Notes: generated by a model from the letters alone, not told the origin. 35,270 nt of DNA from Pseudomonadota bacterium (GCA_021819125.1 JAKARW010000011.1:1-35270); one strand, 5' to 3'. Counted from the stretch's first letter, positions 1 through 8,725 are shown. Program-made: numbers and translations.

Positions 1-500
1 TTGAGCCCTTGTCGTTATCCTGCACGCGGCGCATCGACACCACCCATACCACCGCCCAGCAGCTTCGGCAGCTCATCTACGAATACGCGCGCGGCGCAAG
101 CACGCGCGGCATTACATTGCTGTTCGAGTCCTTTGGTTTCAAGCACGGGACACCACTCGATGCCGACTACGTCTTCGATGTCCGCTGTCTGCCCAATCCC
201 TATTGGGAACAAGAGCTTCGCGCCCTGACAGGACGGGACCCGGCGGTCGCGGCGTTCCTCGAGGGCCATCCGGAAGTCGCGGCGATGCAGGAACATATCG
301 CGGATTTTCTGGCGCGGTGGTTGCCGGGTTTCGAACAGGAGAATCGCAGCTACCTCACGGTGGCGATCGGTTGCACCGGCGGGCAACATCGGTCGGTGTA
401 TCTGACCGAGAGGCTTGCGGCGCACTTTCGCAAACAAGGCATAAACACCCAGATCCGGCACCGGGAGCTCACCGAGGGGATTGCCTCGGCGGCGCCTTGA
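1..500 (+). CDS. rapZ: RapZ, RNase adapter / GlcN6P-sensing protein (3' part only)
   Basis: The reading frame enters from the left edge, so only the C-terminal part, about 165 residues, is seen. The visible part carries the family's signature stretches: [26 protein letters not shown], and near the end [14 protein letters not shown]. In enterobacteria this C-terminal domain binds glucosamine-6-phosphate and the GlmY/GlmZ small RNAs; the N-terminal P-loop ATPase domain would lie outside the window. It is followed on the same strand by EIIA, HPr and enzyme I genes, the usual proteobacterial arrangement linking RapZ with the regulatory PTS. The apparent Met near base 9 is not a real start, because similarity continues to the edge. 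Whether RapZ acts through small RNAs in this organism cannot be told from here. Confidence 0.93.
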   Translation, partial: EPLSLSCTRRIDTTHTTAQQLRQLIYEYARGASTRGITLLFESFGFKHGTPLDADYVFDVRCLPNPYWEQELRALTGRDPAVAAFLEGHPEVAAMQEHIADFLARWLPGFEQENRSYLTVAIGCTGGQHRSVYLTERLAAHFRKQGINTQIRHRELTEGIASAAP

Positions 501-581
501 ATCCGGCGCATGGTCGATGGTGGTACCTTTAAGGGCCCGCGGATACGGGTGATCTCGCGGTAACAGAGGGCAAAACGTTTC

Positions 582-1004
582 ATGATAGGAATTCTGGTTT
601 TGGCACAAAAAGATGTGGCCTTCGGCCTTCTCGAGGCGGTGGACCATGTCCTGGGCCAGCGGCCACCCGCGCTGGCCGCCTTCCCTGTGCACTACGAGAC
701 CCCGCCGGACGATCTGGCCGCCGCGCTCTCCAAGGCGATCCGCGCGGTCGATCAGGGCGACGGGGTCCTGATCCTCGCCGATATCTACGGGGCCACCCAT
801 ATCAACGTGGCCTGCCGCCTGTTGGTACGCCATCGGGTTGAGTTAGTCACAGGCCTCAATCTGCCCATGCTGATTCGCGTATTGAACTACCGCGATCTTG
901 CGCTCGACGACCTTATCGGCAAGGCCTTGAGCGGCGGCATGGAAGGGATCGTCTGCGCCACCGAATTTTGTCTTCTGGATGATACCCACCATGAAGTGCA
1001 CTGA
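582..1004 (+). CDS. PTS EIIA component, mannose/fructose (EIIA-Man) family, lacking the usual active-site His
   Basis: A 140-residue protein of the PTS EIIA-Man fold, as found in proteobacterial rapZ–ptsH–ptsI clusters. Family marks are the N-terminal strand MIGILVL, the segment GVLILADIYGATHINVACRLL (residues about 66-86) and LVTGLNLPMLIRVL. In the family the phosphorylated histidine sits at residue 9 or 10, in a TH-G context. Here the codons at 603-611 read A8-Q9-K10, so the histidine is replaced by Gln. The His at residue 22 falls in the helix that follows and is not the known phosphorylation site. The gene overlaps ptsH by 14 bases and lies 81 bases after rapZ. Fold and context are clear; whether the protein still takes part in phosphotransfer is doubtful, and it may act as an unphosphorylatable regulator. 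Confidence 0.88.
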   Translation: MIGILVLAQKDVAFGLLEAVDHVLGQRPPALAAFPVHYETPPDDLAAALSKAIRAVDQGDGVLILADIYGATHINVACRLLVRHRVELVTGLNLPMLIRVLNYRDLALDDLIGKALSGGMEGIVCATEFCLLDDTHHEVH

Positions 1005-1260
1005 CGTCGCGGTCGTCAATAAATTGGGCATGCACGCGCGGGCGTCGGCGAAGCTTGTGAGTCTCGCCTCGTCATTTGAATCCGCCATCACCGTGACCCG
1101 CGACGGGCGCACCGTCAATGGCAAGAGCATCATGGGCATCATGATGCTGGCCGCAGGGCCAGGGTCGACCTTGAAAATCTGCGCCGAAGGGTCAGACGAA
1201 AGCGCGGCCAGCGAGGCGCTACGTCGATTGATCGAACAGCGATTCGGAGAAGAGGGCTGA
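991..1260 (+). CDS. ptsH: Phosphocarrier protein HPr
   Basis: Small PTS phosphocarrier that accepts phosphate from enzyme I. I chose the ATG at 991 rather than the one at 979, because it places the active-site histidine exactly at His15 (KLGMHARAS) and the regulatory serine exactly at Ser46 (NGKSIMGIMML), the canonical numbering. A weak Shine-Dalgarno-like GGATGA lies just upstream of 991. The start lies inside the end of the EIIA gene, and the stop overlaps the ptsI start (TGATG), so the three genes are very likely translated together. The kept Ser46 fits control by an HPr kinase, which in related clusters is encoded upstream of rapZ, outside this window. The product has 89 residues, normal for the family. 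Confidence 0.95.
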   Translation: MKCTDVAVVNKLGMHARASAKLVSLASSFESAITVTRDGRTVNGKSIMGIMMLAAGPGSTLKICAEGSDESAASEALRRLIEQRFGEEG

Positions 1261-3008
1261 TGCTCGCACTACACGGAAAGGGCGTGAGCAGTGGCATCGC
1301 CATAGGCCGCGCCTATGTATTGAAGCGCGAGCGCCTGAAAATCCCGGAATACGCCATACCAGAGGCCTTCGTGGGAGAGGAGGTACAACGCTTTCTGGAG
1401 GCCGTCGAGACGACCCGCCAGGAGTTGAGCGACATTCGCGATCACATTCCGCCGGACGCACCGATCGAGGTGGCAAGCTTCCTTGACACTCATCTGCTCA
1501 TCTTGAACGACACCATGGTCTCGGAAGCCCCCATAAAAGACATCCGCGACAATCAATGGAACGCCGAGTTCGCACTGAAAACTCAGAGCGACCGCCTGAT
1601 CGCGGTGTTCGAGGGCATGGAAGATCCGTATCTGCGCAACAAGAAGATCGACGTCGCGCAGGTGGTCGAGCGGGTCCTGCGTAATCTTCTAAACCCAGAC
1701 GACGGCGGGGCCGAACCGATCCCGGGTGAACTGGTAGGACGCGTGGTGGTCGCCAATGACCTTGCGCCGGCGGATGCCGTGACGTTGAAAAACAAGGGCA
1801 TCATGGCGTTTGTCACAAACCTCGGCGGACCGATCTCGCACACCGCCATTCTGGCGCGCAGTCTTGGGATACCAGCCATCGTCGCAGTCCACGGCGCGAC
1901 CCGCTACATAGACAACGGCGACCCACTCATAGTCGACGGCAAGCGCGGAATCCTGTTCGTAGCCCCGGATGCAATCGTCATCGCCGAATACGAGAAGCGC
2001 GCGCGCAAGATCGAGCGGTTGCAGCGGGAACTGAAGGCCCTGCGCACGAGCGAGGCCATAAGCCGCGATGGCGTGACCGTGCAGTTGCTCGCCAACATAG
2101 AGCTCCCGGAGGACATGGCCGGCGTCCACCAGGCGCTGGCAAGCGGTATCGGGCTTTACCGCACCGAGTTTTTATTCATGAACCGCAAGACGCCGCCCGG
2201 GGAAGAGGAGCAATTCGCCGCCTATGTGAAGGTGATACGCGAACTCCCGGGACAACCGGTCACCATCCGCACGCTGGACCTGGGGGCGGACAAACACGCC
2301 GACATCGATCTGCCCACCACCGCCGTCAATCCGGCGCTCGGACTGCGCGCGGTGCGCTTATGCCTCCAGGAGATCGGGCTTTTCAAGGTCCAATTGCGCG
2401 CCATTCTGCGGGCATCGGCGTTCGGGGCCGTACGCCTCATGATCCCGATGCTGTCCAATATCGACGAGATCGCGCGCGTAGTCGAGATCGTGCGCGAGGT
2501 TCAAGAAGAGCTGCTCCAAACCGGCATCGACTTCGACGCCAACATACCGATAGGCGGCATGATCGAGGTCCCGGCGGCGGCCGTATCCGCCGACCTGTTC
2601 GCCGCCCATCTCGACTTCCTGTCGATCGGGACCAACGATCTCATTCAGTACACGCTGGCCATCGATCGCGTCGACGACACCGTAAACTATCTTTACGACC
2701 CGCTCCATCCCTCGGTGCTGCGGCTCATCGCCATGACCATCGACGCCGGCGACAAGCAGGGAATCCCGGTTGCCATGTGCGGCGAGATGGCCGGCGATAC
2801 GCGCTATACGCGATTACTCCTAGGCCTTGGCCTGCGCGAATTCAGCATGCACCCCTCGGCGCTGCTTGAGATCAAAAAGATCGTGCGCGAGAGCGCGATC
2901 GCGGACTTGAAGGTGCAATCCACTGAGGTCATGGCGGCCCGCGACCCGCGCACGATCCAGCTCCTTGTCGAGCGCATGAACGGCAATGGGGACGCCGCCG
3001 GGGAGTGA
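1260..3008 (+). CDS. ptsI: Phosphoenolpyruvate-protein phosphotransferase (PTS enzyme I)
   Basis: Enzyme I takes phosphate from PEP and passes it to HPr. The 582-residue length is normal. The phosphohistidine is His194 in GGPISHTAILARSLGIPA. The PEP-binding C-terminal barrel shows GIGLYRTEFLFM, the TLDLGADK segment, GTNDLIQYTLAIDR, and the catalytic cysteine Cys507 in AMCGEMAGD. The ATG overlaps the ptsH stop by one base. No sugar-specific EIIB or EIIC gene follows, so with the upstream EIIA and HPr this looks like a regulatory phosphorelay rather than a sugar uptake system. I see no convincing terminator directly after the stop. Confidence 0.97.
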   Translation: MLALHGKGVSSGIAIGRAYVLKRERLKIPEYAIPEAFVGEEVQRFLEAVETTRQELSDIRDHIPPDAPIEVASFLDTHLLILNDTMVSEAPIKDIRDNQWNAEFALKTQSDRLIAVFEGMEDPYLRNKKIDVAQVVERVLRNLLNPDDGGAEPIPGELVGRVVVANDLAPADAVTLKNKGIMAFVTNLGGPISHTAILARSLGIPAIVAVHGATRYIDNGDPLIVDGKRGILFVAPDAIVIAEYEKRARKIERLQRELKALRTSEAISRDGVTVQLLANIELPEDMAGVHQALASGIGLYRTEFLFMNRKTPPGEEEQFAAYVKVIRELPGQPVTIRTLDLGADKHADIDLPTTAVNPALGLRAVRLCLQEIGLFKVQLRAILRASAFGAVRLMIPMLSNIDEIARVVEIVREVQEELLQTGIDFDANIPIGGMIEVPAAAVSADLFAAHLDFLSIGTNDLIQYTLAIDRVDDTVNYLYDPLHPSVLRLIAMTIDAGDKQGIPVAMCGEMAGDTRYTRLLLGLGLREFSMHPSALLEIKKIVRESAIADLKVQSTEVMAARDPRTIQLLVERMNGNGDAAGE

Positions 3009-3433
3009 TCCCGGACCGGCAAGGGACGCCCGGCCTGAAGGTTTAAGGAGCGGTCACGGGACGCATAAGCCCCGAAGGACGAAACTTCGTATAGCGCAAT
3101 AGAGTGACAGTCGGTCGCCATAGGCGAATAAAGACTGGATATCGCAATCCGCTCGAGGGTTCTGGCCCGCCCGCGTCAAGACGCCTCCTTGCGGGTGATT
3201 TCCTGTAAAGCCAGAGGTCGGTGTATCTCGCGTCCGGGTAAGTCCCGATCGAAAAAAGCGATCGGCGTGACCCCGCTCAAAACCGGTGTCACGCCGCACA
3301 TCGGGTCATTGGTCGACTTTCCGGCGCGCCAGCCGAACAAGACTCAAAGGCGACTTGACGCCGATGGCCCAGAAACCCTAAACCGCGCTTTAAGGAGCCG
3401 GTCCGCGCCCAGACGCCATCTGCGCCCACTCAC
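3009..3433. other. Gene-poor stretch between ptsI and the WYL gene
   Basis: No reading frame here has recognisable protein content. A minus-strand frame of 81 codons (3054-3299) matches nothing I know and is probably chance. A short inverted repeat, CGAAG/CTTCG, lies at 3073-3089. The clearest element is the terminator-like hairpin at 3252-3294, described separately. Nothing repeats in a CRISPR-like way. Confidence 0.5.
3252..3294 (-). terminator. Probable intrinsic terminator of the WYL transcript
   Basis: On the minus strand GGCGTGAC (3294-3287) pairs perfectly with GTCACGCC (3271-3264). The stem continues, after one mismatch, with CCG pairing to CGG around an 8-base loop. Six bases later comes a run of six T (3257-3252). 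The element lies about 140 bases past the WYL stop codon, in the right orientation to end the lpd-like–WYL transcript. The gap of six bases between stem and T-run is longer than ideal, so the call is moderate. Confidence 0.5.
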
Positions 3434-3841
3434 CTAGCGCCGTAGGGTCTTTGTGGGACGAGACGGCCCCACCGGCGCCGACGGCGGGACGGGGGCGCGC
3501 ATGGCCGGCGAGCTGGGATCGGAGACTACGCAGATGAGTCCATTGCGATAGCGGGAACGAGTGGCGCTGAAACCCTCCGAGCGCCGGGGCGCAAAGGTCT
3601 TCTTCAAGAGGGCGGCGGCACTGACCTTGTGCATGCGAAATGGGCGCCAGAACGGCGGTGTGCGCCCGGACTCCGAGTATCCGCCGACCTGATAACAATC
3701 CACGATGATCTCACCGCTTGCATCCTCATACACGGCATGCGGCTCCACCACGCGAACCTGCGTCTGATCGCGATAGCGCAGCGCACAACAACGCCGGGAC
3801 AGCACGGCTTCCTTGAAAACGCTCAAGACGTCCCCCGTCAT
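3434..3841 (-). CDS. Small stand-alone WYL-domain protein
   Basis: A 135-residue protein whose first two thirds match the WYL fold: LRYRDQTQVRVVEPHAVYED, then IIVDCYQVGGYSESG and FWRPFRMHKV. WYL domains sense ligands or nucleic acid and are usually fused to a helix-turn-helix; no DNA-binding domain is present here. The last 35 or so residues are rich in Pro and Ser and look unstructured. The start ATG is preceded by a strong Shine-Dalgarno (GGAGGAG, from the bases just after 3841). It lies 137 bases downstream of the dihydrolipoamide-dehydrogenase-like gene on the same strand and is followed by a likely terminator. Family assignment is fairly sure; role unknown. Confidence 0.75.
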   Translation of the reverse strand: MTGDVLSVFKEAVLSRRCCALRYRDQTQVRVVEPHAVYEDASGEIIVDCYQVGGYSESGRTPPFWRPFRMHKVSAAALLKKTFAPRRSEGFSATRSRYRNGLICVVSDPSSPAMRAPVPPSAPVGPSRPTKTLRR

Positions 3842-3978
3842 ACTCTCCTCCTGCCGCTGTTTTTAAGATCACTCCGTTATTCTGGCGACTTTCTTGCAGT
3901 ATGGCGACTATGGCTCAAAACTCGCAAACGCGCAACGATCTTGGGGCTAAGCGCGGGTACGGCCCGAAAGTCCCCCGA

Positions 3979-5391
3979 TCAGGATGCGCCCGCCGCGTCC
4001 CTTTGAACGCCGAACACATACTTCTCAAGCCGCCACTTGGCGGCCAGGGTCTCGACCGCGTTCTGGAACTCCTCGCTACGGGACGGATGATTGAATCCAG
4101 TGCCGGCGATACGCCGCAGGGCCCCGAGCGAAGGGCTCGCGGTGAGCATATGGATCAATTCACCGGCCTCGGCACCCAGCACCTCGCCGCCGAGGAGCGC
4201 GCCGCTATCGAGATCGGCGATGAGCCGCACATAGCCCTCGGGCTCGTCCTCCCCAAGCGCTCGCGGCGAGGTCTCGAACGCCGCGAACCCGACCCCCGGC
4301 TCGTGGCCCTCATCCTCGGCCTGCTCCTCGGTCAGTCCCACGCGCGCCAATTCGATGGCGCTGTATACAGCCTCGGGCACGCGCAAGAGGTCGCGCTTGT
4401 GACTTCCCGGTGCCACAATATTATCGATGGCGACCCCAGCCTCATAGAGCGCGCGGTTGGCGGTCATGGGGCCTGCTACGCAATCGCCGATCGCATAGAT
4501 CGCAGCGCCAGCCGCACGCATCTCGTCATCGACGACGATGTGCCCGCGGGCGTCGAGCTGGGCACCCGCGCGCGTAAGATCAAGTCCCTCCGTGACCGGC
4601 CGCCGGCCGGTGGCGAGCAACGCCCAGTCCGCCGTCATGACTTCACCGCCTGTGGTGGTAAGGGACACGCCGGTCTCGGTGGCAGCGAGCGCGCGCGCCC
4701 CGGCGCGGATCGGTGCGAGCCCGACATCGGCCATGGCGATGCGCAAGAGCTTCATGGCCGGCGCACTGAACTCGGTGCGCGCAAACGGATCCTGGCGCGT
4801 AACCCACAGCACCTCCCGGCCAAAGGCCCGCAGGATATAGGCGAACTCGAGGGCCACCACCCCACCACCGACGATGAGTACCCGCGCCCCTTCCGGCACC
4901 GGCTCATCAAACAAGAGATCGCTGTGGAGAATTCGCCCGGCCATCACCTGGAACCCCTCCGGGACATGGGGCGCGGACCCGGTGGCGATGATCACAGCGC
5001 GTGGCAAGATCGTGGCGCCGCCGGGCTCGACCACGACCGTGTTCGGATCCTGGAACCGCGCGTGCCCGTTAAGCGCGATTACGCCCAAACGCTTCAGATA
5101 GGATTGGTAGCTATCGCGCACCGCCGTCACCACCTCGCGCTGATGACGCCAGGCCTGCATAAGATCGCCGCGCAACGCGCCCACGATGCCACGCTTTTCG
5201 AAATGACGCGCGGAATCGAGCACACGCGCGCTGTGGTACCAGTCCTTCTTCGGAACGCACCCGCGATTTAGGCAGCACCCACCCCACGTGGCCTTTTCGA
5301 CGATGACGGTGCTAAGCCCGCGCAACGCCGCCAGGACCGCCGCCCGGTAGCCGCCGGGCCCCGATCCGATCACCAGCAGATCACATTCCAT
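3979..5391 (-). CDS. Dihydrolipoamide dehydrogenase-like flavoprotein disulfide reductase
   Basis: Class I pyridine nucleotide-disulfide oxidoreductase of 470 residues. The FAD-binding GSGPGGYRAA is at residues 9-18, the redox pair Cys40/Cys45 in WGGCCLNRGCVPKK, the NAD(P)-binding VLIVGGGVVALEFA in the middle, and the second FAD contact AIYAIGDCVAG. The C-terminal dimer domain ends with NHPSRSEEFQNA, keeping the catalytic His-Pro and Glu of lipoamide dehydrogenases. Two oddities: a third cysteine (Cys39) directly next to the redox pair, where most relatives have Thr or Val, and PKK instead of PSK. A Shine-Dalgarno GGGGAG lies five bases before the ATG. No E1 or E2 dehydrogenase genes are nearby, so the partner is unknown; a lipoate-binding protein of a sulfur-oxidation pathway is one possibility. 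Confidence 0.85.
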   Translation of the reverse strand: MECDLLVIGSGPGGYRAAVLAALRGLSTVIVEKATWGGCCLNRGCVPKKDWYHSARVLDSARHFEKRGIVGALRGDLMQAWRHQREVVTAVRDSYQSYLKRLGVIALNGHARFQDPNTVVVEPGGATILPRAVIIATGSAPHVPEGFQVMAGRILHSDLLFDEPVPEGARVLIVGGGVVALEFAYILRAFGREVLWVTRQDPFARTEFSAPAMKLLRIAMADVGLAPIRAGARALAATETGVSLTTTGGEVMTADWALLATGRRPVTEGLDLTRAGAQLDARGHIVVDDEMRAAGAAIYAIGDCVAGPMTANRALYEAGVAIDNIVAPGSHKRDLLRVPEAVYSAIELARVGLTEEQAEDEGHEPGVGFAAFETSPRALGEDEPEGYVRLIADLDSGALLGGEVLGAEAGELIHMLTASPSLGALRRIAGTGFNHPSRSEEFQNAVETLAAKWRLEKYVFGVQRDAAGAS

Positions 5392-5441
5392 CAGACTCCC
5401 CTCTCGTTGGGCCGCGCTTGTGCCCGTGTCGCGACCTTGGC

Positions 5442-5915
5442 ATGATCCGGCCCATGAAGGCCCTGATGCGGATGTTCGCGGACCGTCGCGATGCGCGCTT
5501 ACTCGACCGTTTCTTTGCCCGTTACCAGGGCCGCACCCTCATCGTCCATCAAGGCCTGACACTCGACTGGCTAGAAGAGCTTCTAAAGCTCGGGGGCGGC
5601 GGCGGACACTTTCGTATCGACACGCGCAAGCCTGAAAACCGCGATAGCCCCGTGTTGTGGCTCGCGCACCGCTTCATCCTGCCCCTCAATCTGCCCCTGC
5701 CGGTCCTGTGCGACGTCGGGCCCGCGACCATCGCGATCCGTCACCTGCATTGCGCAGGCCGGCTATGCCATCCCGCCGACATCGCGTGGATACTCGAGGA
5801 CATGCGTGTCCGGGCGCGCGTCCATGCCGCCCTGTCCCGGGATTCCCATCGGCTCGTGACCCGCCTGGGCCTTGCCGTCGGCGACAACACCTACGAGATG
5901 GACCTTGGCGGCTGA
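5442..5915 (+). CDS. Hypothetical protein, family not recognised
   Basis: An open frame of about 157 residues that I do not recognise. It starts near 5442; ATGs at 5454 and 5466 are alternatives, the last with AAGG upstream, and the frame is open from 5418. The sequence looks like a real globular protein: an amphipathic, basic N-terminus (LMRMFADRRDARLLDRFF), a stretch YQGRTLIVHQGLTLDWLEEL, a glycine run of five (around LKLGGGGGHF), hydrophobic stretches near FILPLNLPLPVL, and a charged C-terminal half. There is no signal peptide or clear membrane span. Its stop codon abuts the pmbA stop codon on the other strand with no base between, and it is divergent from the lpd-like gene 50 bases away. 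Confidence 0.6.
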   Translation: MIRPMKALMRMFADRRDARLLDRFFARYQGRTLIVHQGLTLDWLEELLKLGGGGGHFRIDTRKPENRDSPVLWLAHRFILPLNLPLPVLCDVGPATIAIRHLHCAGRLCHPADIAWILEDMRVRARVHAALSRDSHRLVTRLGLAVGDNTYEMDLGG

Positions 5916-7262
5916 TCAGCCGCCGGCGACCGTCATCCGCTCCAAAAGCCACGAGCCCGTACAGACATTGTGGCGGGTGTCGACATCGCGCCCCACCGCA
6001 ACGAGCCCTTTGTACATATCGCGCAAGTTCGAGGCGATGGTGATCTCTTCCACGGGATGGACGATCTCGCCGCCCTCCACCCAGAAACCGGCCGCCCCGC
6101 GTGAATAATCCCCGGTCACGGTGTTGATCCCAAACCCTATGAGCTCGGTCACGAACAGTCCGCGCCCCATTTGGCGCAAGAGGCCCGCCAAGTCCTCGGG
6201 ACCGGACGCCACCGTGAGGTTATGCACGCCGCCGGCATTGGCGGTGGTGGTAAGGCCAAGCTTGCGCGCCGAGTAACTGTCCAAACAGTAGCGGCGCAAT
6301 ATGCCGCCGGTCACGAGATCGCGATAGCGGGTCTCCACACCCTCGCCGTCGAAAGGCGCGCTGCCCATCGCCTTCTTGCGATGCGGCTCCTCATACAGAT
6401 GCACCCACGCCGGGAACAAGGCAGTGTCGACACTATCGAGGAGAAACGATGAGCGCCGGTAGAGGCTTGGGCCGCTGATCGCCGATACCAGGTGCGACAC
6501 GAGGCTACGCGCCACCTGGGCCTCATAGAGCACCGGGACCTGGCAGGTCTTGATCTGGCGGCCCCCGAGCCGGCGCACGGTGCGGCGCGCGGCGCGGCGC
6601 CCGATGTCCTCGGCCGGCGGCAGGTCACGGGGATCGCGCACCGAGGCATAATCATAATCGCGCTGCATACCGCCGTGACCATCCTCGCCCAATACCGCGC
6701 AGCTGATCCCGTGGCGGCTGGCACGCACCGTCCCAAGAAAGCCGTCGCTGGTCGCGTAGACATCGGTCCCGTCGTGGGTCGTGACACTCGCCCCTTCGGA
6801 ATTGCGGATGCGCGGGTCGGCGGCGAACGCCGCGTCCTCACAGCGCCGGGCGAGATCGATCGCCTCCTCCATCGACAGGGACCAGGGATGGTAGAGATCG
6901 AGATCGGGGATATCGCGCGCGAGGTGCGCCGGATCGGCAAGGCCGTTATAGGGGTCGGCGGCCGTGTGGCGGGCGATGGCGCAGGCCGCCATGACCGCCT
7001 CCGACAGGGCCTGTGCCCGGAAATCCGCGGTGCTCGCCGATCCGCTGCGCTCCCCGAAAAAGACCGTGATGGACAGGCTTTTGTCGCGGTGATGCTCGAC
7101 GGTCTCGACCTCGCCCTTACGGACCGTGACCGACAATCCGGCGCCGAGCCCGGTGTTCACCTCCGCAGCACTCGCCCCCTGGCGTCGGGCGAGATCCAGG
7201 GCCTGCGCCGCCAGGTCCTCGAGCGAAGGTGTGGTCTTGGCTGTCGTGATCATGGGATCCAT
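5916..7262 (-). CDS. pmbA: PmbA/TldE, subunit of the TldD–TldE metalloprotease
   Basis: Partner of TldD in the TldD/TldE protease, which in enterobacteria processes microcin B17 and degrades CcdA. Similarity runs through the whole 448-residue product, including AAEVNTGLGAGLSVTVRKGE, the segment VPVLYEAQVARSLVSHLVSA and the C-terminal ELIGFGINTVTGDYSRGAAG. As in other TldE subunits there is no HExxxH zinc motif; TldD supplies it. ATGs at 7265, 7262 and 7253 are all possible starts. I chose 7262 because GGAGG sits four bases upstream and the start overlaps the tldD stop as TGATG, implying coupled translation and fixed stoichiometry. It is the last gene of the long minus-strand run. Confidence 0.95.
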   Translation of the reverse strand: MDPMITTAKTTPSLEDLAAQALDLARRQGASAAEVNTGLGAGLSVTVRKGEVETVEHHRDKSLSITVFFGERSGSASTADFRAQALSEAVMAACAIARHTAADPYNGLADPAHLARDIPDLDLYHPWSLSMEEAIDLARRCEDAAFAADPRIRNSEGASVTTHDGTDVYATSDGFLGTVRASRHGISCAVLGEDGHGGMQRDYDYASVRDPRDLPPAEDIGRRAARRTVRRLGGRQIKTCQVPVLYEAQVARSLVSHLVSAISGPSLYRRSSFLLDSVDTALFPAWVHLYEEPHRKKAMGSAPFDGEGVETRYRDLVTGGILRRYCLDSYSARKLGLTTTANAGGVHNLTVASGPEDLAGLLRQMGRGLFVTELIGFGINTVTGDYSRGAAGFWVEGGEIVHPVEEITIASNLRDMYKGLVAVGRDVDTRHNVCTGSWLLERMTVAGG

Positions 7263-8725
7263 CATTCCTCCGTTCCGCCCACTGTCATGCCGTCTATGCG
7301 CAGGGTCGGCTGACCGACACCCACCGGTACACTCTGTCCGTCCTTGCCGCAGGTCCCGATACCGCTATCGAGGGCCAAGTCGTTGCCGACCATGGCCACG
7401 CGCGTCAACACATCCGGGCCGTTGCCGATGATGGTCGCGCCGCGCACCGGCCGCCCGATCCGGCCGTTCTCGATGAGATAGGCCTCGGACGCCGAGAACA
7501 CGAACTTGCCGGAGGTGATGTCGACTTGCCCCCCGCCGAAGTTGACGGCGTACAGACCCTTCTTGACCGAGGCGATGATCTCCTCGGGCGGCGTCTGTCC
7601 GGCGAGCATGTAGGTATTGGTCATGCGCGGCATCGGCAAATGCGCATAGGACTCGCGACGCCCGTTGCCGGTCGGCGCCATATTCATGAGTCGCGCATTC
7701 ATGCGGTCCTGGATATAGCCACGCAGCACGCCGCGCTCGATCAATACCGTACTCTGGGTCGGGGTCCCCTCGTCATCGACGTTCAGGGAGCCACGGCGTC
7801 CCGCGAGCGTCCCGTCGTCGACCACGGTGCAGGTATCGGCCGCGATCTTGTCGCCAAGCCGTCCGGCGAAGGCCGACGTCCCCTTGCGGTTGAAATCGCC
7901 CTCGAGCCCGTGACCTATGGCCTCGTGCAACAAGATGCCGGGCCATCCCGGACCCAGGACCACCTGCATGGTCCCAGCCGGCGCCGGCGAAGCCTCGAGG
8001 TTCACGAGCGCCTGACGCACGGCCTCGCGGGCATAGGATAGGGCCCGCTCCTCGGTCAGGAAATATCCGTAATCGGTGCGTCCGCCGCCCCCTGATGAGC
8101 CATGCTCCCGGCGCCCGTCCTGCTCCACTATGACCGTCACGTTGAGGCGCACGAGCGGCCGCACGTCGGCGGCCATGACGCCGTCGCTGCGCACCACCAG
8201 TATGGTCTCCTGCGACCCACCCAGACTCGCCATCACCTGCGTCACGCGCGGATCGAGGCGGCGCGCCTCCTGCTCGACGCGCTCGAGCAGCGCCACCTTA
8301 GCGGTATCCTCGAGGCTCAAAAGCGGATCGAGCGGCTGATACAACGACAATGTGCCGCCGTCACGCGGGGCGAGCGGCGCGGTCTGTTCCCGTCCGGAGC
8401 GCGCGATGGCGCGTGCCGCGGTAGCGGCATCGAGAAGCGCCGGCAGAACGATCTCGTCGGAATACGCAAACCCGGTCTTCTCGCCTGCGATCGCGCGCAC
8501 CCCGACACCCTGCTCGATGTGCCGATTTCCCGACTTGACCTGACCTTCTTCCAGCGACCAGGACTCCTGGCGGCTATACTGGAAATAGAGGTCGGCATAG
8601 TCGATCTGGTGGCCGAGCATGCGGCCCATCACCTGGTCGATCTCGCCTACGCCTATCCCCGCGGGGGCCAGCAGGGATTCGCGGGCGCGGTCCAGGTTGC
8701 GGTTATGAGAAGTCTCTGTCGTCAT
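7262..8725 (-). CDS. tldD: TldD, zinc metalloprotease catalytic subunit
   Basis: Catalytic subunit of the TldD/TldE protease. The zinc motif HEAIGH is at residues 267-272 ([18 protein letters not shown]), followed by the typical [14 protein letters not shown] and, near the C-terminus, [21 protein letters not shown]. The product has 487 residues, the normal length. The open frame begins with GTG at 8728, but the ATG at 8725 has GGAGA six bases upstream and overlaps the nitrilase stop as TGATG, so I use it. The gene is sandwiched between the nitrilase and pmbA with overlapping ends at both sides. Confidence 0.97.
   Translation of the reverse strand: MTTETSHNRNLDRARESLLAPAGIGVGEIDQVMGRMLGHQIDYADLYFQYSRQESWSLEEGQVKSGNRHIEQGVGVRAIAGEKTGFAYSDEIVLPALLDAATAARAIARSGREQTAPLAPRDGGTLSLYQPLDPLLSLEDTAKVALLERVEQEARRLDPRVTQVMASLGGSQETILVVRSDGVMAADVRPLVRLNVTVIVEQDGRREHGSSGGGGRTDYGYFLTEERALSYAREAVRQALVNLEASPAPAGTMQVVLGPGWPGILLHEAIGHGLEGDFNRKGTSAFAGRLGDKIAADTCTVVDDGTLAGRRGSLNVDDEGTPTQSTVLIERGVLRGYIQDRMNARLMNMAPTGNGRRESYAHLPMPRMTNTYMLAGQTPPEEIIASVKKGLYAVNFGGGQVDITSGKFVFSASEAYLIENGRIGRPVRGATIIGNGPDVLTRVAMVGNDLALDSGIGTCGKDGQSVPVGVGQPTLRIDGMTVGGTEE

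Noticed and set aside
3009-3433. A CRISPR array or phage attachment site in the gap after ptsI
   Set aside because: Only single inverted repeats are present, with no regularly spaced direct repeats and no integrase or tRNA nearby.
3901-5271. A 456-codon open frame on the plus strand
   Set aside because: Antisense to the dihydrolipoamide-dehydrogenase-like gene, which has clear motifs on the minus strand.
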